The position numbers and the translations under genes were made by a program. Shown piece after piece: positions 31,740 through 44,584 of a stretch of 64,000 nucleotides of DNA. The stretch spans positions 17,356,501 to 17,420,500 of the forward strand of contig NC_092672.1 in assembly GCF_964355755.1 (NCBI RefSeq), read 5' to 3'. The stretch comes from Antedon mediterranea (lineage: Eukaryota; Echinodermata; Crinoidea; Comatulida; Antedonidae). The stretch's first letter is position 1; each line of letters begins with the position of its first letter. The notes beneath the pieces were generated by a model. That model worked only from the letters and a program-made list of their open reading frames with translations. It made no database searches and was not told the DNA's origin.

Positions 31740-34232
31740 TTATACTCAAATGACTATAGTTTAAAACAGTATTAAACGGCATCTTACATTAATGTTATTT
31801 GCTGTTTATTCGAAGTTTATCCTATTCTTTATCACTGTGCTCAAATATACCAAAATGACTATAGTTGAGAACAGTGTTAAACTGGATCGTACATTAATGT
31901 TATTTGTTGTATATTGTTAAGTTTATCCTATTCTTTATCACTGTGCTCAAGTATACCAAAATGACTATAGTTTAGAACAGGGTTAAACTGGATCGTACAC
32001 ATTAATGTTATTTGTTGTATATTGTTAAGTTTATCCTATTCTTTATCACTGTGCTCAAGTATACCAAAATGACTATAGTCGAGAACAGTGTTAAACGGGA
32101 TCATACATTAATGTTATTTGTTGTATAATGTTAAGTTTATCATATTCTTTATCACTGTTCTCAAGTATCCAAAATGACTATAGTTGAGAACAGTGTTAAA
32201 CTGGATCGTACATTAATGCTATTTGTTGTATATTGTTAAGTTTATCCTATTCTTTATCACTGTGCTCAAGTATACCAAAATGACTATAGTCGAGAACAGT
32301 GTTAAACGGGATCGTACATTAATGTTATTTGTTGTATATTGTTAAGTTTATCCTATTCTTTATCACTGTGCTCAAGTATACCAAAATGACTATAGTCGAG
32401 AACAGTGTTAAACGGGATCGTACATTAATGTACGTTTTTTGTTGTATATTGTTAAGTTTATCCTATTCTTTATCACTGTTCTCAAGTATACCAAAATGAC
32501 TATAGTTGAGAACAGTGTTAAACTGGATCGTACATTAATGTTTTTTGTTGTATATTGTTAAGTTTATCCTATTCTTTATCACTGTTCTCAAGTATACCAA
32601 AATGACTATAGTTGAGAACAGTGTTAAACTGGATCGTACATTAATGTTTTTTGTTGTATATTTTTAAGTTTATCCTATTCTTTATCACTGTGCTCAAGTA
32701 TACCAAAATGACTATAGTTGAGAACAGTGTTAAACTGGATCGTACATTAATGTTTTTTGTTGTATATTGTTAAGTTTATCCTATTCTTTATCACTGTTCT
32801 CAAGTATACCAAAATGACTATAGTTGAGAACAGTGTTAAACTGGATCATACATTAATGCTATTTGTTGTATATTATTAAGTTTATCCTATTCTTTATCAC
32901 TGTGCTTAAGTATACCAAAATGACTATAGTTGAGAACAGTGTTAAACGGGATCGTACATTAATGTTTTTTGTTGTATATTATTAAGTTTATCCTATTCTT
33001 TATCACTGTGCTCAAGTATACCAAAATGACTATAGTCGAGAACAGTGTTAAACGGGATCATACCTTAATGCTATTTGTTGTATATTGTTAAGTTTATCCT
33101 ATTCTTTATCACTGTGCTTAAGTAAACCAAAATGACCATAGTTGAGAACAGTGTTAAACGGGATCGTACATTAATGTTTTTTGTTGTATATTATTAAGTT
33201 TATCCTATTCTTTATCACTGTGCTCAAGTATACCAAAATGACTATAGTCGAGAACAGTGTTAAACGGGATCATACCTTAATGCTATTTGTTGTATATTAT
33301 TAAGTTTATCCTATTCTTTATCACTGTGCTCAAGTATACCAAAATGACTATAGTTGAGAACAGTGTTAAACTGGATCATACCTTAATGTTTTTTGTTGTA
33401 TATTATTAAGTTTATCCTATTCTTTATCACTGTGCTTAAGTATACCAAAATGACTATAGTTGAGAACAGTGTTAAACTGGATCGTACATTAATGTTATTT
33501 GTTGTATATTATTAAGTTTATCCTATTCTTTATCACTGTGCTCAAGTATACCAAAATGACTATAGTTGAGAACAGTGTTAAACGGAATCGTACATTAATG
33601 TTATATGTTGTATATTGTTAAGTTTATCCTATTCTTTATCACTGTGCTCAAGTATACTAAAATGACTATAGTTGAGAACAGTGTTTAACTACATCGTACA
33701 TTAATGTTATGTGTTGTATATTGTTAAGTTTATCCTATTCTTTATCACTGTGCTCAAGTATACCAAAATGACTATAGTTGAGAACAGTGTTAAACGGAAT
33801 CGTACATTAATGTTATATGTTGTATATTGTTAAGTTTATCCTATTCTTTATCACTGTGCTCAAGTATACTAAAATGACTATAGTTGAGAACAGTGTTTAA
33901 CTACATCGTACATTAATGTTATGTGTTGTATATTGTTAAGTTTATCCTATTCTTTATCACTGTGCTCAAGTATACCAAAATGACTATAGTTGAGAACAGT
34001 GTTAAACGGGATCATACATTAATTTTATTTGTTGTATAATGTTAAGTTTATCCTATTCTTTATCACTGTTCTCAAGTATCCAAAATGACTATAGTTGAGA
34101 ACAGTGTTAAACTGGATCGTACATTAATGCTATTTGTTGTATATTGTTAAGTTTATCCTATTCTTTATCACTGTGCTCAAGTATACCAAAATGACTATAG
34201 TCGAGAACAGTGGTAAACTGGATCGTACATTA
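31740..34232 (-). repeat. 106-bp satellite array, right arm (inverted)
   Basis: About 23 monomers of the same family as the left array but on the opposite strand (TATAGTTGAGAACAGTGTTAAA, up to 34225). Some 210-bp pairs are duplicated exactly (e.g. 33640-33850 versus 33850-34050), showing recent unequal exchange within the array. Confidence 0.92.
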
Positions 34233-34581
34233 ATTTTATCCTTTGCTTTACTGTGCTTTGATTTGATAAGCAAGTTTGGTTGCCCCGCCCCCATATGTTG
34301 CCTACTAAATTAGGATTCCCTAGCTTTTCTATAAAAATTGAAGTACCCACAATGCACGTTATACGGAATTCATAGTCTTGTAAAATACAGACACAATAGT
34401 TTTTATCGTATTGTTTTCATTTAAATATCACTAAGATTGTCTTAAACTACAAACAACTAAAATTAGTGAAGGTATGCAAGTGTTTCTAAATATTTATTAC
34501 TGGTAGTATTAATACAATTTGGATTATATCATTTTCCAGAAAGGTAGAAAAAAACATAAAATAGTTGAGAATTCTCAACTA

Positions 34582-35378
34582 GCCAGGATGGTATAGGAAA
34601 TATAGCTCTAATCAGATGTACCGCGACACGTAGATTTGATAACATTAGTTTCCACTATTACGATATTGTTCCATATTTCTATCTTAGGAAGATATTATAA
34701 AGGGTTTTAATAAGAACATTTCTGATTTCAATCGGTAAATTTTAACTCTACGCGCGGTAGAAGTAATTTCCGGGTTCAAGGTAAGGTGTGCCAATCACCT
34801 TTCAACTTCCCTGCATGGTTGTATTCTACCAGGGAGTTGTAACAACTAAGTTGGCCGCTGGTGCTTGATGGCGATAGCCATTTTGGTTTTTTGTTTATTT
34901 TCGGACCGCGTGTGTGAAGGTATAGTAGTACATAAAGATCCAATTAAATATATTCATAAAACATAAGAATAAATTGTGGGAAATAATTATATAAAATTAC
35001 ATCGAGCGAACTGATGCTAAGAGCTTTTGTTTGAAATCGAATGCATTTTTAATGTTAATGTAAAGCTATAAAATGTACATAGAAAAAAATTTAATATTGT
35101 TATTCAAGCATTAATTATACGGGTATTTGATTATTTGAAAGGAAAAAGTTAAGTTTAGTTTGAAAGAAAAAGCAGTTCCAACTTCTTTGAATGTTAATGA
35201 AAAAAGTAAAATTCTTGCTAATAAATATTCAACTACCGTAGTTCCATTTAAATTCTTTTTTTGTTTAAAATTCTTTTGGTCACCAAGAATTTGTTATAAC
35301 ACTGAACAGTATAGAAAACGTAGATATGGGCGCTCCATATACTAACGGCCCCTTTGTACAGGAAGTCGAATTGAATAG
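34582..35378. other. Non-coding DNA
   Basis: No gene is recognised; a 61-codon ORF at 35160 has no domain. Confidence 0.3.
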
Positions 35379-35442
35379 CGGCCGGAGTGCATAACATCGC
35401 GCTAAACTGATACGGCGGCCGGAGTGAAGCGCGGCCGGAGTG
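35379..35442. repeat. Triplicated GCGGCCGGAGTG motif
   Basis: Exact 12-mers at 35379-35390, 35415-35426 and 35431-35442 in a GC-rich island amid AT-rich DNA. Role unknown. Confidence 0.8.
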
Positions 35443-35976
35443 ATCGGCTTCCCCCGATAGCCGAGTTAGGACTTTGTATACTGTGCGCTATCTGTGTCCC
35501 GTTAGGAGCCTGGGATATTCCTGCCCATGTTGCAAGCCGTCTAAAACGTCTTCCTTCTTAGGCCAAAACGGCTCACTGTGTCGCGGAATAATGTATTAAT
35601 TATACCAATTAGGATGGTATATATTTGAATAAACGCCCAGAACACCTCCCCAATAAAACTCCCCCCTCCCCCACCCAAATACCATCTAATAAACGCCCAT
35701 CCACATTTATACACACAATATTGTATTATATTTATAACACAATTATTCAATTTTTAGTAGATTTCATCGGACTGCTACAATTTACCAAGCATTTAATTGT
35801 TCTTTTTTACCACTTTTCATATCTACAACAAACACTATACGTAAAACGCTATTAATCATCTAAGACACTGTGAAACAGGTTATTAGGTTTAGTTTTACGA
35901 ATATCAAAAGCATTTCAATAATGGTAACCGACCGAAATCATTTTATTTGTAGTACAGTAGTGCAAATTTCGTAAAA
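35443..35976. other. Non-coding DNA with C-rich tract
   Basis: 35640-35690 is very C-rich next to GAATAAACGCCC, a word that recurs (inverted or direct) at about 46480 and 56416, so it is likely part of a dispersed repeat. No gene. Confidence 0.4.
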
Positions 35977-37482
35977 CTAAATGGCACGCTCGCTTCGCTC
36001 GCGTACCATCTAGGTCGTGCCCACAGATGGTTCTCGAATACACAGTATTTCCAGCGAGAAAAAAATGGAGATTTCAAATGTACGTACCGCAGGACTATAA
36101 TACATTGTCGTTTACAGAAACGAATAAATATACACAATGATTTATGTAGTCAACCAAAATTAGCACCCTGGGAATTACTTCCGAGAGAGAAACAAAATGA
36201 GTCAAATTTTTTTATTTGGACTCATTTAAACAAACCCAATTTGTGTTTTGTATGTAACATTAAGGGTTGAGGGATGGGGGAAGAAGATAGGTACAAAGAG
36301 GAAACATTTTAAAATATATTCTTATCCACTCAGTAACGAAATATTGTTTTTAATGTTTTATAGGCCTATAAATAATATACCACTAAATACAGTAAAACAT
36401 TTACGATTTAATACGGTACTTTGTTAAAACTCTCACTGTCATAGTCGATTGAAATAGTAAAGTACATGTAACGATACACCACTACGACGTTTATATATTT
36501 TTAAATTATTAATTAATACAAACGTTGAGAAGCAACTGTCAGTAATAACGTTTATTTATTTGTATATTATATGTTTATAATCTAACAGTAGGGCCTACCC
36601 ACACTCACAGTAATAAAGTTTATTTGTATATATTTTTATATTACATCTAACAGTACCAACACTCACAGTAAGAAATTTGCGATTCAAATTGCGATCAAAA
36701 GTGGTTAATACCTTAACAGTATTGTACAGCATTGCAATACTATTTATGTTTATTCTCCAAGGGGGCCCATAAATCTAAATCTAAATCTATACCTCTATGG
36801 TTAAACCAAATAATTTGGAATGTTTATTTGTATATTATATGTTTATAATCTAACAGTAGGGCCTACCCACACTCACAGTAATAAAGTTTATTTGTATATA
36901 TTTTTATATTACATCTAACAGTACCAACACTCACAGTAAGAAATTTGCGATTCAAATTGCGATCAAAAGTGGTTAATACCTTAACAGTATTGTACAGCAT
37001 TGCAATACTATTTATGTTTATTCTCCAAGGGGGCCCATAAATCTAAATCTATACCTGTATGGTTAAACCAAATAATTTGGAATGTTGTTTTTAAAGAAAA
37101 TCGGCCTGTCTTCAACATTATGATGCTGTACTCGAACTGTTCAACCGGTTTTCAGCTATTAAAAACAATTATCGTAGGAGGAGATAGGAAAATGCGAAGC
37201 CTCCTCGCATTTTTGTGGCGGGTATTTTTCAAGATGGACATCCATTAGACAGTGTATACCACGATCGGAAAACACCCCTATTTGGGGCAAATCGTTGAAC
37301 CTAAATTCGTTTTAATCGTCAATAACTAATTATCTAACTTAATTTAATTAGTAAACAGGGTTACATCAGGTGGTTAAAATCAGTACCGAAAGTACGAACC
37401 AACTTTATATACCATCGAGTAAAAATTCTAGAAGTAAGGCGCGATTTACCGAATTTTGCCCTTACGTAAATTTATATATAGA
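35977..37482 (-). mobile_element. Helitron copy 3 with internal tandem duplication
   Basis: Inverted relative to copy 1. The 5' TC (TCTATATATAAATTTACG) is at 37482. The 3' hairpin is at about 35980-36010, where the terminal CTAG has become CTAA. Within it about 268 bp is duplicated in tandem (36555-36822 and 36823-37090), both halves containing GCGATCAAAAGTGGTTAATA and TATTCTCCAAGGGGGCCC. Confidence 0.8.
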
Positions 37483-37649
37483 AGAAAATGCTACGGGTCA
37501 TAGTATCATTTGCATAACAGTGTCATTTTGTCAAAGCGGGTACCACACAATATAAAGCCATCTGTGTATAATGCAAATGTTAATTGGCATGCCTTTCTCT
37601 TTGAATGTCAGATAATGTGCAGCAAACAGAATGTTTGCATTTGATATTA

Positions 37650-37720
37650 CTAGGGGGTGAGCTCGCTTCGCTCGCTCCCCCTCTACGAAGTGTAGAGGAT
37701 GGTTCTCGGAATGATAATGA
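37650..37720 (-). mobile_element. 3' terminus of a second Helitron family
   Basis: In minus orientation it ends with a hairpin (GGGGGAGCGAGC...GCTCACCCCC) then TAG|T, so the terminus is CTAG followed by T. It shares GAGAACCATC and the AGCGAGCGAAGCGAGC core with the other family but differs elsewhere. The 5' boundary was not found. Confidence 0.55.
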
Positions 37721-38218
37721 CTCGGGTAAAAAGTTTTAGAAGGACATTCTGACCTGGACAGCTTCAGAATTTAAAAAGCTATCCAACGAAACAAAACAAA
37801 GCTGTGATTTGACAACAGTTTATTTCACCTTTGTTCACGGACTATAGTTATTTTGATTTTAAATAACTCTGAAACTTGACATTGAAGTTAAGTGTAATCC
37901 AGTACCATACTTATTCATTAATAAAACTGTATTCATAATAAAAAAATCTATCTAACGATACCAAACAGTACAGTATTTGGTGAAATTGCATGTGTATACT
38001 ATGCGTTTATTGGTATGGGTGTAATGGGTAGAAATAAAATGATCAGTATTAAATCCCCTTTCAATGATACCATGGATGACCAACTTTAGTTAGCGGCTGA
38101 AGGAGAGGTCGAAAAAAATGACACCTAACTTTTTTGGATTCAGCATCTCAAGAATAACAAAATTAGCTAAAAAATCTATTTTGGCACAAATATCAAGCTG
38201 GAAGACAACCCGTACTAT

Positions 38219-38368
38219 GACTACATAAATCACTGTGTCTATTCGTTCCTCCTGTAAACGACAAGTATTATAGTCCTGCGGTACATACATTTGAAATCGT
38301 CAGTTTTTTTACGCTTTCGAGAACCATCTGTGGGCACGACCTAGATTGTACGCGAGCGAACCATCTAG
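38219..38368 (+). mobile_element. Helitron copy 4, 3' end only
   Basis: The last 150 bp of the family (AAATCACTGTGTCTATTCGT to CCATCTAG|T). The terminal hairpin is shortened: GCGAAGCGAGCGTA has collapsed to GCGAA. Confidence 0.75.
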
Positions 38369-40198
38369 TAGAAAATAATTAAGATGAAAATAATTAAGGT
38401 GCAAACAAAACAAAACACATAACTACAACACTATGGCTTTTATTATGCCAATGACAGAAACAAATTAACTTGAAGTATATACAGTACAATATAATATTAA
38501 AATAATAATAACGATAGTAATATCACTTAGTATGTATTAGTGTATATTTAAATGTACTGTAGGTCTCCACTCCACATACCATCAATCAATGATAATAAAT
38601 ACAATTAGAGTGCCTTTTCGTTTGATATAATTCATCACCATTAATGATATGGTACAACAAAAACTGTGCATGTCAAAATTGCATACAAAAAACAACATAT
38701 TATGAATGTTTGAATATAATATCTCCTACATTACAATCAGTATGCTTCCATGACATGCAGTAATTAATGATGTACTTTACAATTTGCTTGTTTACAGAAT
38801 ACAAAATCATTGTATGATACGTTTTAGATAATTTGGTTGACACAGGAATGCTCCATCAAGGCTTGAGTCAATCATCAGAGTTACGACATTAGGTTAAAGT
38901 CACATGATTGTGTCAAAATTGGCTCCATTAATGCATGTAACCTAAACGTTTTCTTCTTTCTTTAAAAATTTAATTGCAAATTTGACGGTGAAATATTGAT
39001 GTGCAAAGTGTACAGAAGTACTTGCGTCAAAGAATAATTGCGCGTACAATAATATACAATTCAATATTTGTAATTATAAGAAAACGAAAATTCTCTACCT
39101 TACATACATTAATGGAGACAATTTTGACACAGTTTGATCTGTTTATCATGTGACCCTAACCCAAACCCTTTATATGTATATGGCTGTCACTAGCTATATA
39201 ATTACACTATTTTTTTTCAAATCAAGATTGACAATGATCTTGGAAATCTGGGTTATATTTTGAAATTAGTTCATTTAATTTATATTCAGGTAAAATACAT
39301 TGTTAATAAAAAATTTGTTCAATCAAGTTGAGTAAAAAAGATCCATTCTTTTTTACTTCCTGAGATGAAAATATATAATATACAATTGTTTGTGAAAGGA
39401 GGACATAATAACATCTCCACTTAATTGGTATCACATAACTTCAATACAGTTACAAGTAACATAAGAAACAATGTATCTGAATCATTGCACTAGCTAAGTG
39501 ATTTGAAATAACAAAATAATGTATACTAATCAATTACCATCTACCACCATCAATTCCAACACAAATTTTATCAAAGTACAAAAGTATTCATATCAGAAAT
39601 TTCAGACAGTTACTATACTAAAAATTCTTTATAAGGGTAAAAAAAATACATTATGTTTAGGTATACCTAACTATAAAACAGTAAAGATTAGATGAGTGAA
39701 ACTTATTTTGGCTTTATGCCTGGGTGGCTTTAACAGAGTTTCTCTCTTTTTTGTTTTATTTCATAATTACATATGAATAAACTTAATGTATTATTCTGTA
39801 TTTTATTTCTATAATATTTACAAATTACAAAGTTATAGTATACCATGTAAATGACAATTAAATAGCAATAACTGTTAAGTTAAAATGACAAACCAGAAGA
39901 TTGTCATACTGCTCTAGCTTACATCTTCAAATAACAGTGAGCTCATTTGCAATGCAGACCAGTGGTGGATTAATACTCATACTCTTACCAGCAGTTATCA
40001 TACAACTGGAGAAGATGTTCCTATAATGTCAACTTTTGAGAGGAATTGTCTTTACACAAGTTAATGTATGGTATTTGTTGTAAATAAATTTTGTACTAAT
40101 TAATTACTTGCTAGACAATTATAATAATGATGACGACTGAATAAAGCAAGATTGTTTGCAGTATTCTAGAAATGCAGGGTTAAAAACGAGTGGTATGC
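38369..40198. other. Probable flotillin 3' UTR and intergenic DNA
   Basis: No repeat or second gene is recognised over 1.8 kb. This is unusually repeat-poor for the window and fits a long 3' untranslated region or flanking DNA of the flotillin gene. AATAAA-type words on the minus strand (e.g. near 39795) could be polyadenylation signals, but none can be singled out. Confidence 0.4.
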
Positions 40199-40228
40199 TT
40201 AGTGAGCTCCTGGAATCTTCTGAAGTAA
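40199..40228 (-). CDS. FLOT2: Flotillin-2, terminal coding exon
   Basis: A 30-nt terminal exon after acceptor TTTCATCACAG. It reads LLQKIPGAH then TAA, in phase 0 with the previous exon. The ending fits the short basic/hydrophobic C-terminus of invertebrate flotillin-2 proteins. Confidence 0.75.
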   Translation of the reverse strand, partial: LLQKIPGAH

Positions 40229-40715
40229 CTGTGATGAAAAAAAAATATTGTCATAGTAACAACTTTGTATTACATGTATAAATTCAAATGTATTTTGTTT
40301 TTATTAACTAGGAATGATGTAAGGCAGTCTATACGGAGGCATACACAGCTACTTCTGCCCAAGTCAAATTGGAATGGCATAAAAAGTTTTACAGATTTCA
40401 ACTTGCACAAATTTGCCTTGGCCACTAGACAGACTAACAACTACAGAGAATAAATATGAGTTATATGGCACCGTCTATACTATAAAAACAGCTTGAGAGA
40501 AGGGAAGTGATCAAACATTATCAACAATATATAGGAGACCATTTAGATTTTAAACAAAAACGACCGACAAGAATTTTTGACTTAAAAAGTTCACTTTAGC
40601 GTACTGTTAGCAAGATGTATTTGAAGGGGAGAGAATGTTATAATGAGTATAAATATTGATTCATTTTGATGTTGATCAATTTGAATTGTTTCAAGTCAGT
40701 GTATTTAATACTTAC

Positions 40716-40859
40716 ATTACTGATGTCACTGCCAGTCAATGCTTTAACAGCTGGTGGTAACTGACTGAGTAACTTGGTCACTTCAGTTGTTGTACGATCA
40801 TCACCAAGCAATACAATCTCATCAGTCTTGGCCAACGGAGCGGCAACTTCTGCAGCAAT
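40716..40859 (-). CDS. FLOT2: Flotillin-2 exon, C-terminal domain
   Basis: Acceptor TTTTGTAG|ATT and donor AAT|GTAAGT. It encodes IAAEVAAPLAKTDEIVLLGD, then TEVTKLLSQLPPAVKALTG and SDISN. This aligns with human flotillin-2 IAAPLTKVDEIVVLSGD and RLLAELPASVHALTGVDLS. The segment is the C-terminal oligomerisation region. Confidence 0.92.
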
Positions 40860-42059
40860 CTACAAAACAGCAGCAAAGTCATTCATTATACACCTTCATT
40901 TATTATTAAGAAATGTCATCTTCATTTAAAGACATGTCATAATACATCTTTCTTCATAGTTTATAACTTTTAGTCTTACTTAATTTTAACAGTTTTTTGT
41001 CACAGTTGATTGAAATCTGAATTGTAACAAAATTATTATTATTATTATTCTTCTTTGAGCAATCCTCAGTCGCTTTCCAAATTTTAACCATTAATTATTC
41101 CTTAAAATAGACCTGAAATGGATTTTCGATTTTTTTCATTGTCCTATCCCTCCAATGGACAATTTGCAATTTTTTGGCTATAACTCTTGAAATCTATGGA
41201 CTATTTTCTAAAAAATGCTTGTGCATTTGCAGAAACGTATTTATAATTTTTTTAGATAAAATGATTACCGTACAAACGGTTATTCATGGAGTAAATGACG
41301 ATTTAAAATCTTCAAATCAACCGTTTTTTTCTGGCAATACCAAAGTTAGCCTGGCAACGTTTGCCGTGATACAACGCCGTGTTCAATGATGCGTATCCAT
41401 ATTTCCCGTTCGTGTATTTTGTATATCGTTGGTAATTTATACTGCTAAAATGTGTTAGTTTCTTTAGTTTTTAGTTTAGCAGAATTAAATTAGTAATATG
41501 AGATGATAATTTATTTGTCACGAACCAGGCAGTTCGAAAACGAATTTTATTCATATTTTACTTTGGCTTGACAATGAGCAGCAAGGTTTTGTTATTGCTT
41601 TGGTCCTTAAATGCACATAAAGCGGAGCCTCGCATGTGGGTGGGTGGTGGATCGACTCCGCACGCTAGGGGCCTAGGCCTAGTAAAGGTTTGGGAGGTAG
41701 GCCTTCTACATTCGGGTTTTAGAACAAACAAAGTACATTTTAGGGACCTATATTTCAACAACATTAGATATTGAATAAATTAGTCTTAGTGTCAACGCTT
41801 CGCGTATCTTTCCAGGCCGTCGATCATTCACTGACTATCGGGCGGCATACATGCTCTCGAAATCGTCGTGTGTATATGTGACGTCGTGAATATAGAGGCT
41901 TCCGACGGCCGTTGAAATAGAATATTGCAATGGAGTGAGTAATTTTCGCTAATTTACCAAGGTATCTAAAAATTTCATTTTTTTCTCAAAATACTATACA
42001 TTTTGTTTTTATTTGTATGGGCTATTATCATCTTATATTACTAGTTTGATACATTTAAA
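40860..42059. other. Flotillin intron, non-coding part
   Basis: Contains an ATT microsatellite at about 41030-41050. Overlapping ORFs at 41558-41774 on both strands carry no recognisable domain. Confidence 0.4.
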
Positions 42060-42372
42060 TAACATGTGTGGTCGAGCGGTTAAGACAGTGGAACCGTAAT
42101 TACGTAGCCATAACATCGGCAGGGGTTCGAGGCTCACTCACTCCATGGTTCTGGTGGTAGAACGAGTCTTCTCGGATAAGGACTATAAACCGTAGGTCCA
42201 GTGTACACATCTAGCTCGTGTGCACTTTAAAGAACCTAGTACATCTTTCGAGACGAGTAGGGGGTTACCCCGGTGTATTAGTACATCACAGCCACTGATC
42301 ACCAACTGGGCCCTCTGGGAGACCAGTCTTTGACTGAAGAGGTTACCCAGTATAAATATAAATTTCAATCAA
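42060..42372 (+). mobile_element. Full-length tRNA-derived SINE
   Basis: The tRNA-like head has A-box TGGTCGAGCGGTTAAGACAG and B-box GGGGTTCGAGGC (42062-42132). The conserved body follows (GGATAAGGACTATAAACCGT, TTTCGAGACGAGTAGG) and a tail of simple repeats (ATAAATATAAA, AATCAATCAATC). Its body matches the copy at 27713. It lies inside the flotillin intron. I do not assign a named core domain. Confidence 0.85.
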
Positions 42373-42583
42373 TCAATCATGTGAATTTCTTGAGAATCGA
42401 AAGTTCATTTCAGGTCAATTTTAAGCTATTGAACCATTTTCATAGCCGACTTCTAAAAAAGACTCAACCAAGATTTAGTACTCTGATTTTTGTTCTACTG
42501 CTTGATAACATGACAGAGTTCATTAATAAAAATATTTCAAAGTTTAACTTGTATAGGAAAAAACAAAAAAAGTATTTTGTGTG

Positions 42584-43051
42584 GAGGGAGGTTTCGCAAT
42601 GCTACGAATACGATAACTAAAACGGATATGTCATACACACATATTCGTTTTCGTAAGCCAGAAAAAATCTGTTTAGCATGGAAATAAAATATTGAGAGCA
42701 CCGTCCAAAATCACTGTGGTAAATTTGAACAAAGTGCAGGTACGTGTTGCTTGGTGCTTGGCTGCTAGGCCTAGCATAACATCAAAGCAAGTGAGGACTT
42801 TAAAAACTGCTATTTATCAAAATTGACATGGCATTTTTAGTAAATTACTAAATAATTACTTACTTAATAAATTATCTATAATTAAATTATAATCAAGAAT
42901 CATTCCTGATTCAATAAAAAATGTGCAAAACAGATCAAAAACTATACTCGTTTTGAATATGCTTTATGAATATGAAATAGGGATCAGCTCAAAAGTTTGA
43001 CAAATGTGTGACCTATCCGTTTTTGTATTCGTAGTGTTGCAAAACCTCTCT
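42584..43051. mobile_element. MITE in flotillin intron
   Basis: Terminal inverted repeats: left GAGGTTTCGCAATGCTACGA, right (complement) GAGGTTTTGCAACACTACGA, extending through ATACG/AAACGGATA. About 470 bp with no transposase. Confidence 0.75.
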
Positions 43052-43281
43052 GATATCAAATTTTCCTTTTTTATTGGAGTGGGAAAATGCCCAATTTATG
43101 TTTAGTCAATTTCTTACAAGACCTACAGTATAAAATGTTAACAAGAGCAACCAAAAAAATTAAAAATGATCAAGCACTGATTTTATTTTTTATAAAAATA
43201 CTGAAACAAAGTATAGGTCAAACGCACAAAAATATCACAGACAAAAATATAGGAGGTAACATGAATTTAAATTTCAGTTAC

Positions 43282-43465
43282 CTTTGGCAGAGAATCTAGT
43301 ACAAGACTCATCATTGCAGCATCTCCATATTGCTTGTAGGCAGCAGCTTTCATTCTCATCCTTTCTGCTTCTGCTTTACCAGTAGCTTCAATGGCTGAAG
43401 CTTCTGCTGCTCCCAACATCTTAATTTTCTCTGCATCTGCTCTAGCTGCCAATACTGTGTGTGTT
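43282..43465 (-). CDS. FLOT2: Flotillin-2 exon, coiled coil (second part)
   Basis: Acceptor AACATAG|A completes an AGA codon begun by the preceding exon. The donor is AAG|GTAACT. It encodes THTVLAARADAEKIKMLG, AAEASAIEATGKAEAER and YKQYGDAAMMSLVLDSLPK. These are the EA-rich heptads of the flotillin domain. Flotillins form membrane-bound scaffolds on the cytoplasmic face through an N-terminal SPFH domain plus this coiled coil. Confidence 0.94.
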
Positions 43466-43585
43466 CTATGTTTAAAGTTAAACATTTGTGACTTTAAATA
43501 CTTTGTAGATATAGGCCTAGGAAATAAGCCTATTTGTAAAATGTACCTAGGTGGTACTTGGTAAACAGCAAGTTGAGCATCTTAC

Positions 43586-43800
43586 CTCATACCATCAGCT
43601 ATTGTTTCTACTCTGTAAGATTCTGCTTCAGCTGGTCTTTTGATCGTAGCAATTAGTTCTTTCTCTTTTCTTTGGATTTCACGGGATTCAATGTCAATTA
43701 ATTTGCGGCGCTCAACAACTTCAATTTCAACCTCTTCACTACGAATCTTCTGCTTTTCTTTAGCTGCTTGTAGTTCATATGCCAACTGGGCCTCTGCATT
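43586..43800 (-). CDS. FLOT2: Flotillin-2 exon, coiled coil (first part)
   Basis: Acceptor TTTTTCCCAG|AAT and donor ATGAG|GTAAGA. It encodes NAEAQLAYELQAAKEKQKI, RSEEVEIEVVERRKLIDIE and ELIATIKRPAEAESYRV, closely matching human flotillin-2 AEAQLAYELQ and ELIATVRRPAEAEAHR. The four exons together give about 190 codons, nearly half of the roughly 430-residue protein. The SPFH-encoding exons must lie further to the right; none was found up to 64000. Just upstream of this exon the intron is occupied by an inverted-repeat element and then by the Helitron-like array. Confidence 0.94.
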
Positions 43801-44584
43801 CTGGGAAAAATTTAGGAAAAAAAAGTTAAAATAGTGGAGTTGCCTCTTTGTTTTCAAAGGTTTGTAAACTAAATATAGTACAGGAAAGATATGCTCAGAA
43901 TCAGTAAAAGGTTGAAAAAATTGCAACAGAATTTTTTTCACCACAATGCATTTCTATAAGGTCCCTATATGAACATACGGTACTAAAAGTCTAGAAAAAT
44001 CCAGGTAGGGGAAATAGGGTTTTTTTAACAAAATGGCCGCTGATGGCAAAAAATGTCTAAAAATTAACAAAAAACATATATTGTATATCTAATTACCACT
44101 TGATAATGATAGCAGTTTTTATAATGCTTTTTATATTTCTTTAGTGTCAAACATTTAAACTGCAATTTACATATTAATTTAAGTGCTATTTAGCAGCACA
44201 AACACTCATTATATCAAGATATATCACCACGGTTATAATAATAGACAACGTAGTCCTATGCATTATAATGCAGGATTACGGTGTCTAATAAAACAGTTCA
44301 TTTACATGTGTACTGTCACAACAATAGAATTATACAATCTTACAATCTATTAATCCATTTATTTTCATTGTCCAGTTATCATCCTCTGTCTATAGGTAGG
44401 AATTAAGCCTGTGCTGATGCCGTGGTATTCGTCATAAACAGTGGTACTGGTGGTAAATTTGTCATCAATGGACACATCACGCCATTTGTTACTTTCCATC
44501 CCCCAGTCTGTGGGTTGTGGTAATATACACGCAGGAAATGACATTTTGCAGCATTTGTTGTTGGGGGTATCAGGGGTCCCAAGT

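Larger units (their letters stand above)
28167..34581. mobile_element. Fold-back element with palindromic ends and inverted satellite arms
   Basis: Both ends carry the same 20-bp palindrome TAGTTGAGAATTCTCAACTA (28167-28186 and 34562-34581). The flanking bases GGC...TT are also inverted, giving inverted repeats of about 25 bp. Inside, a 106-bp monomer array runs forward on the left and inverted on the right, around a core of a second satellite. No transposase ORF is seen. The monomers and the terminus share TTCTCAACTA, which would suit subterminal binding sites for one protein. No target duplication was identified. Confidence 0.6.
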
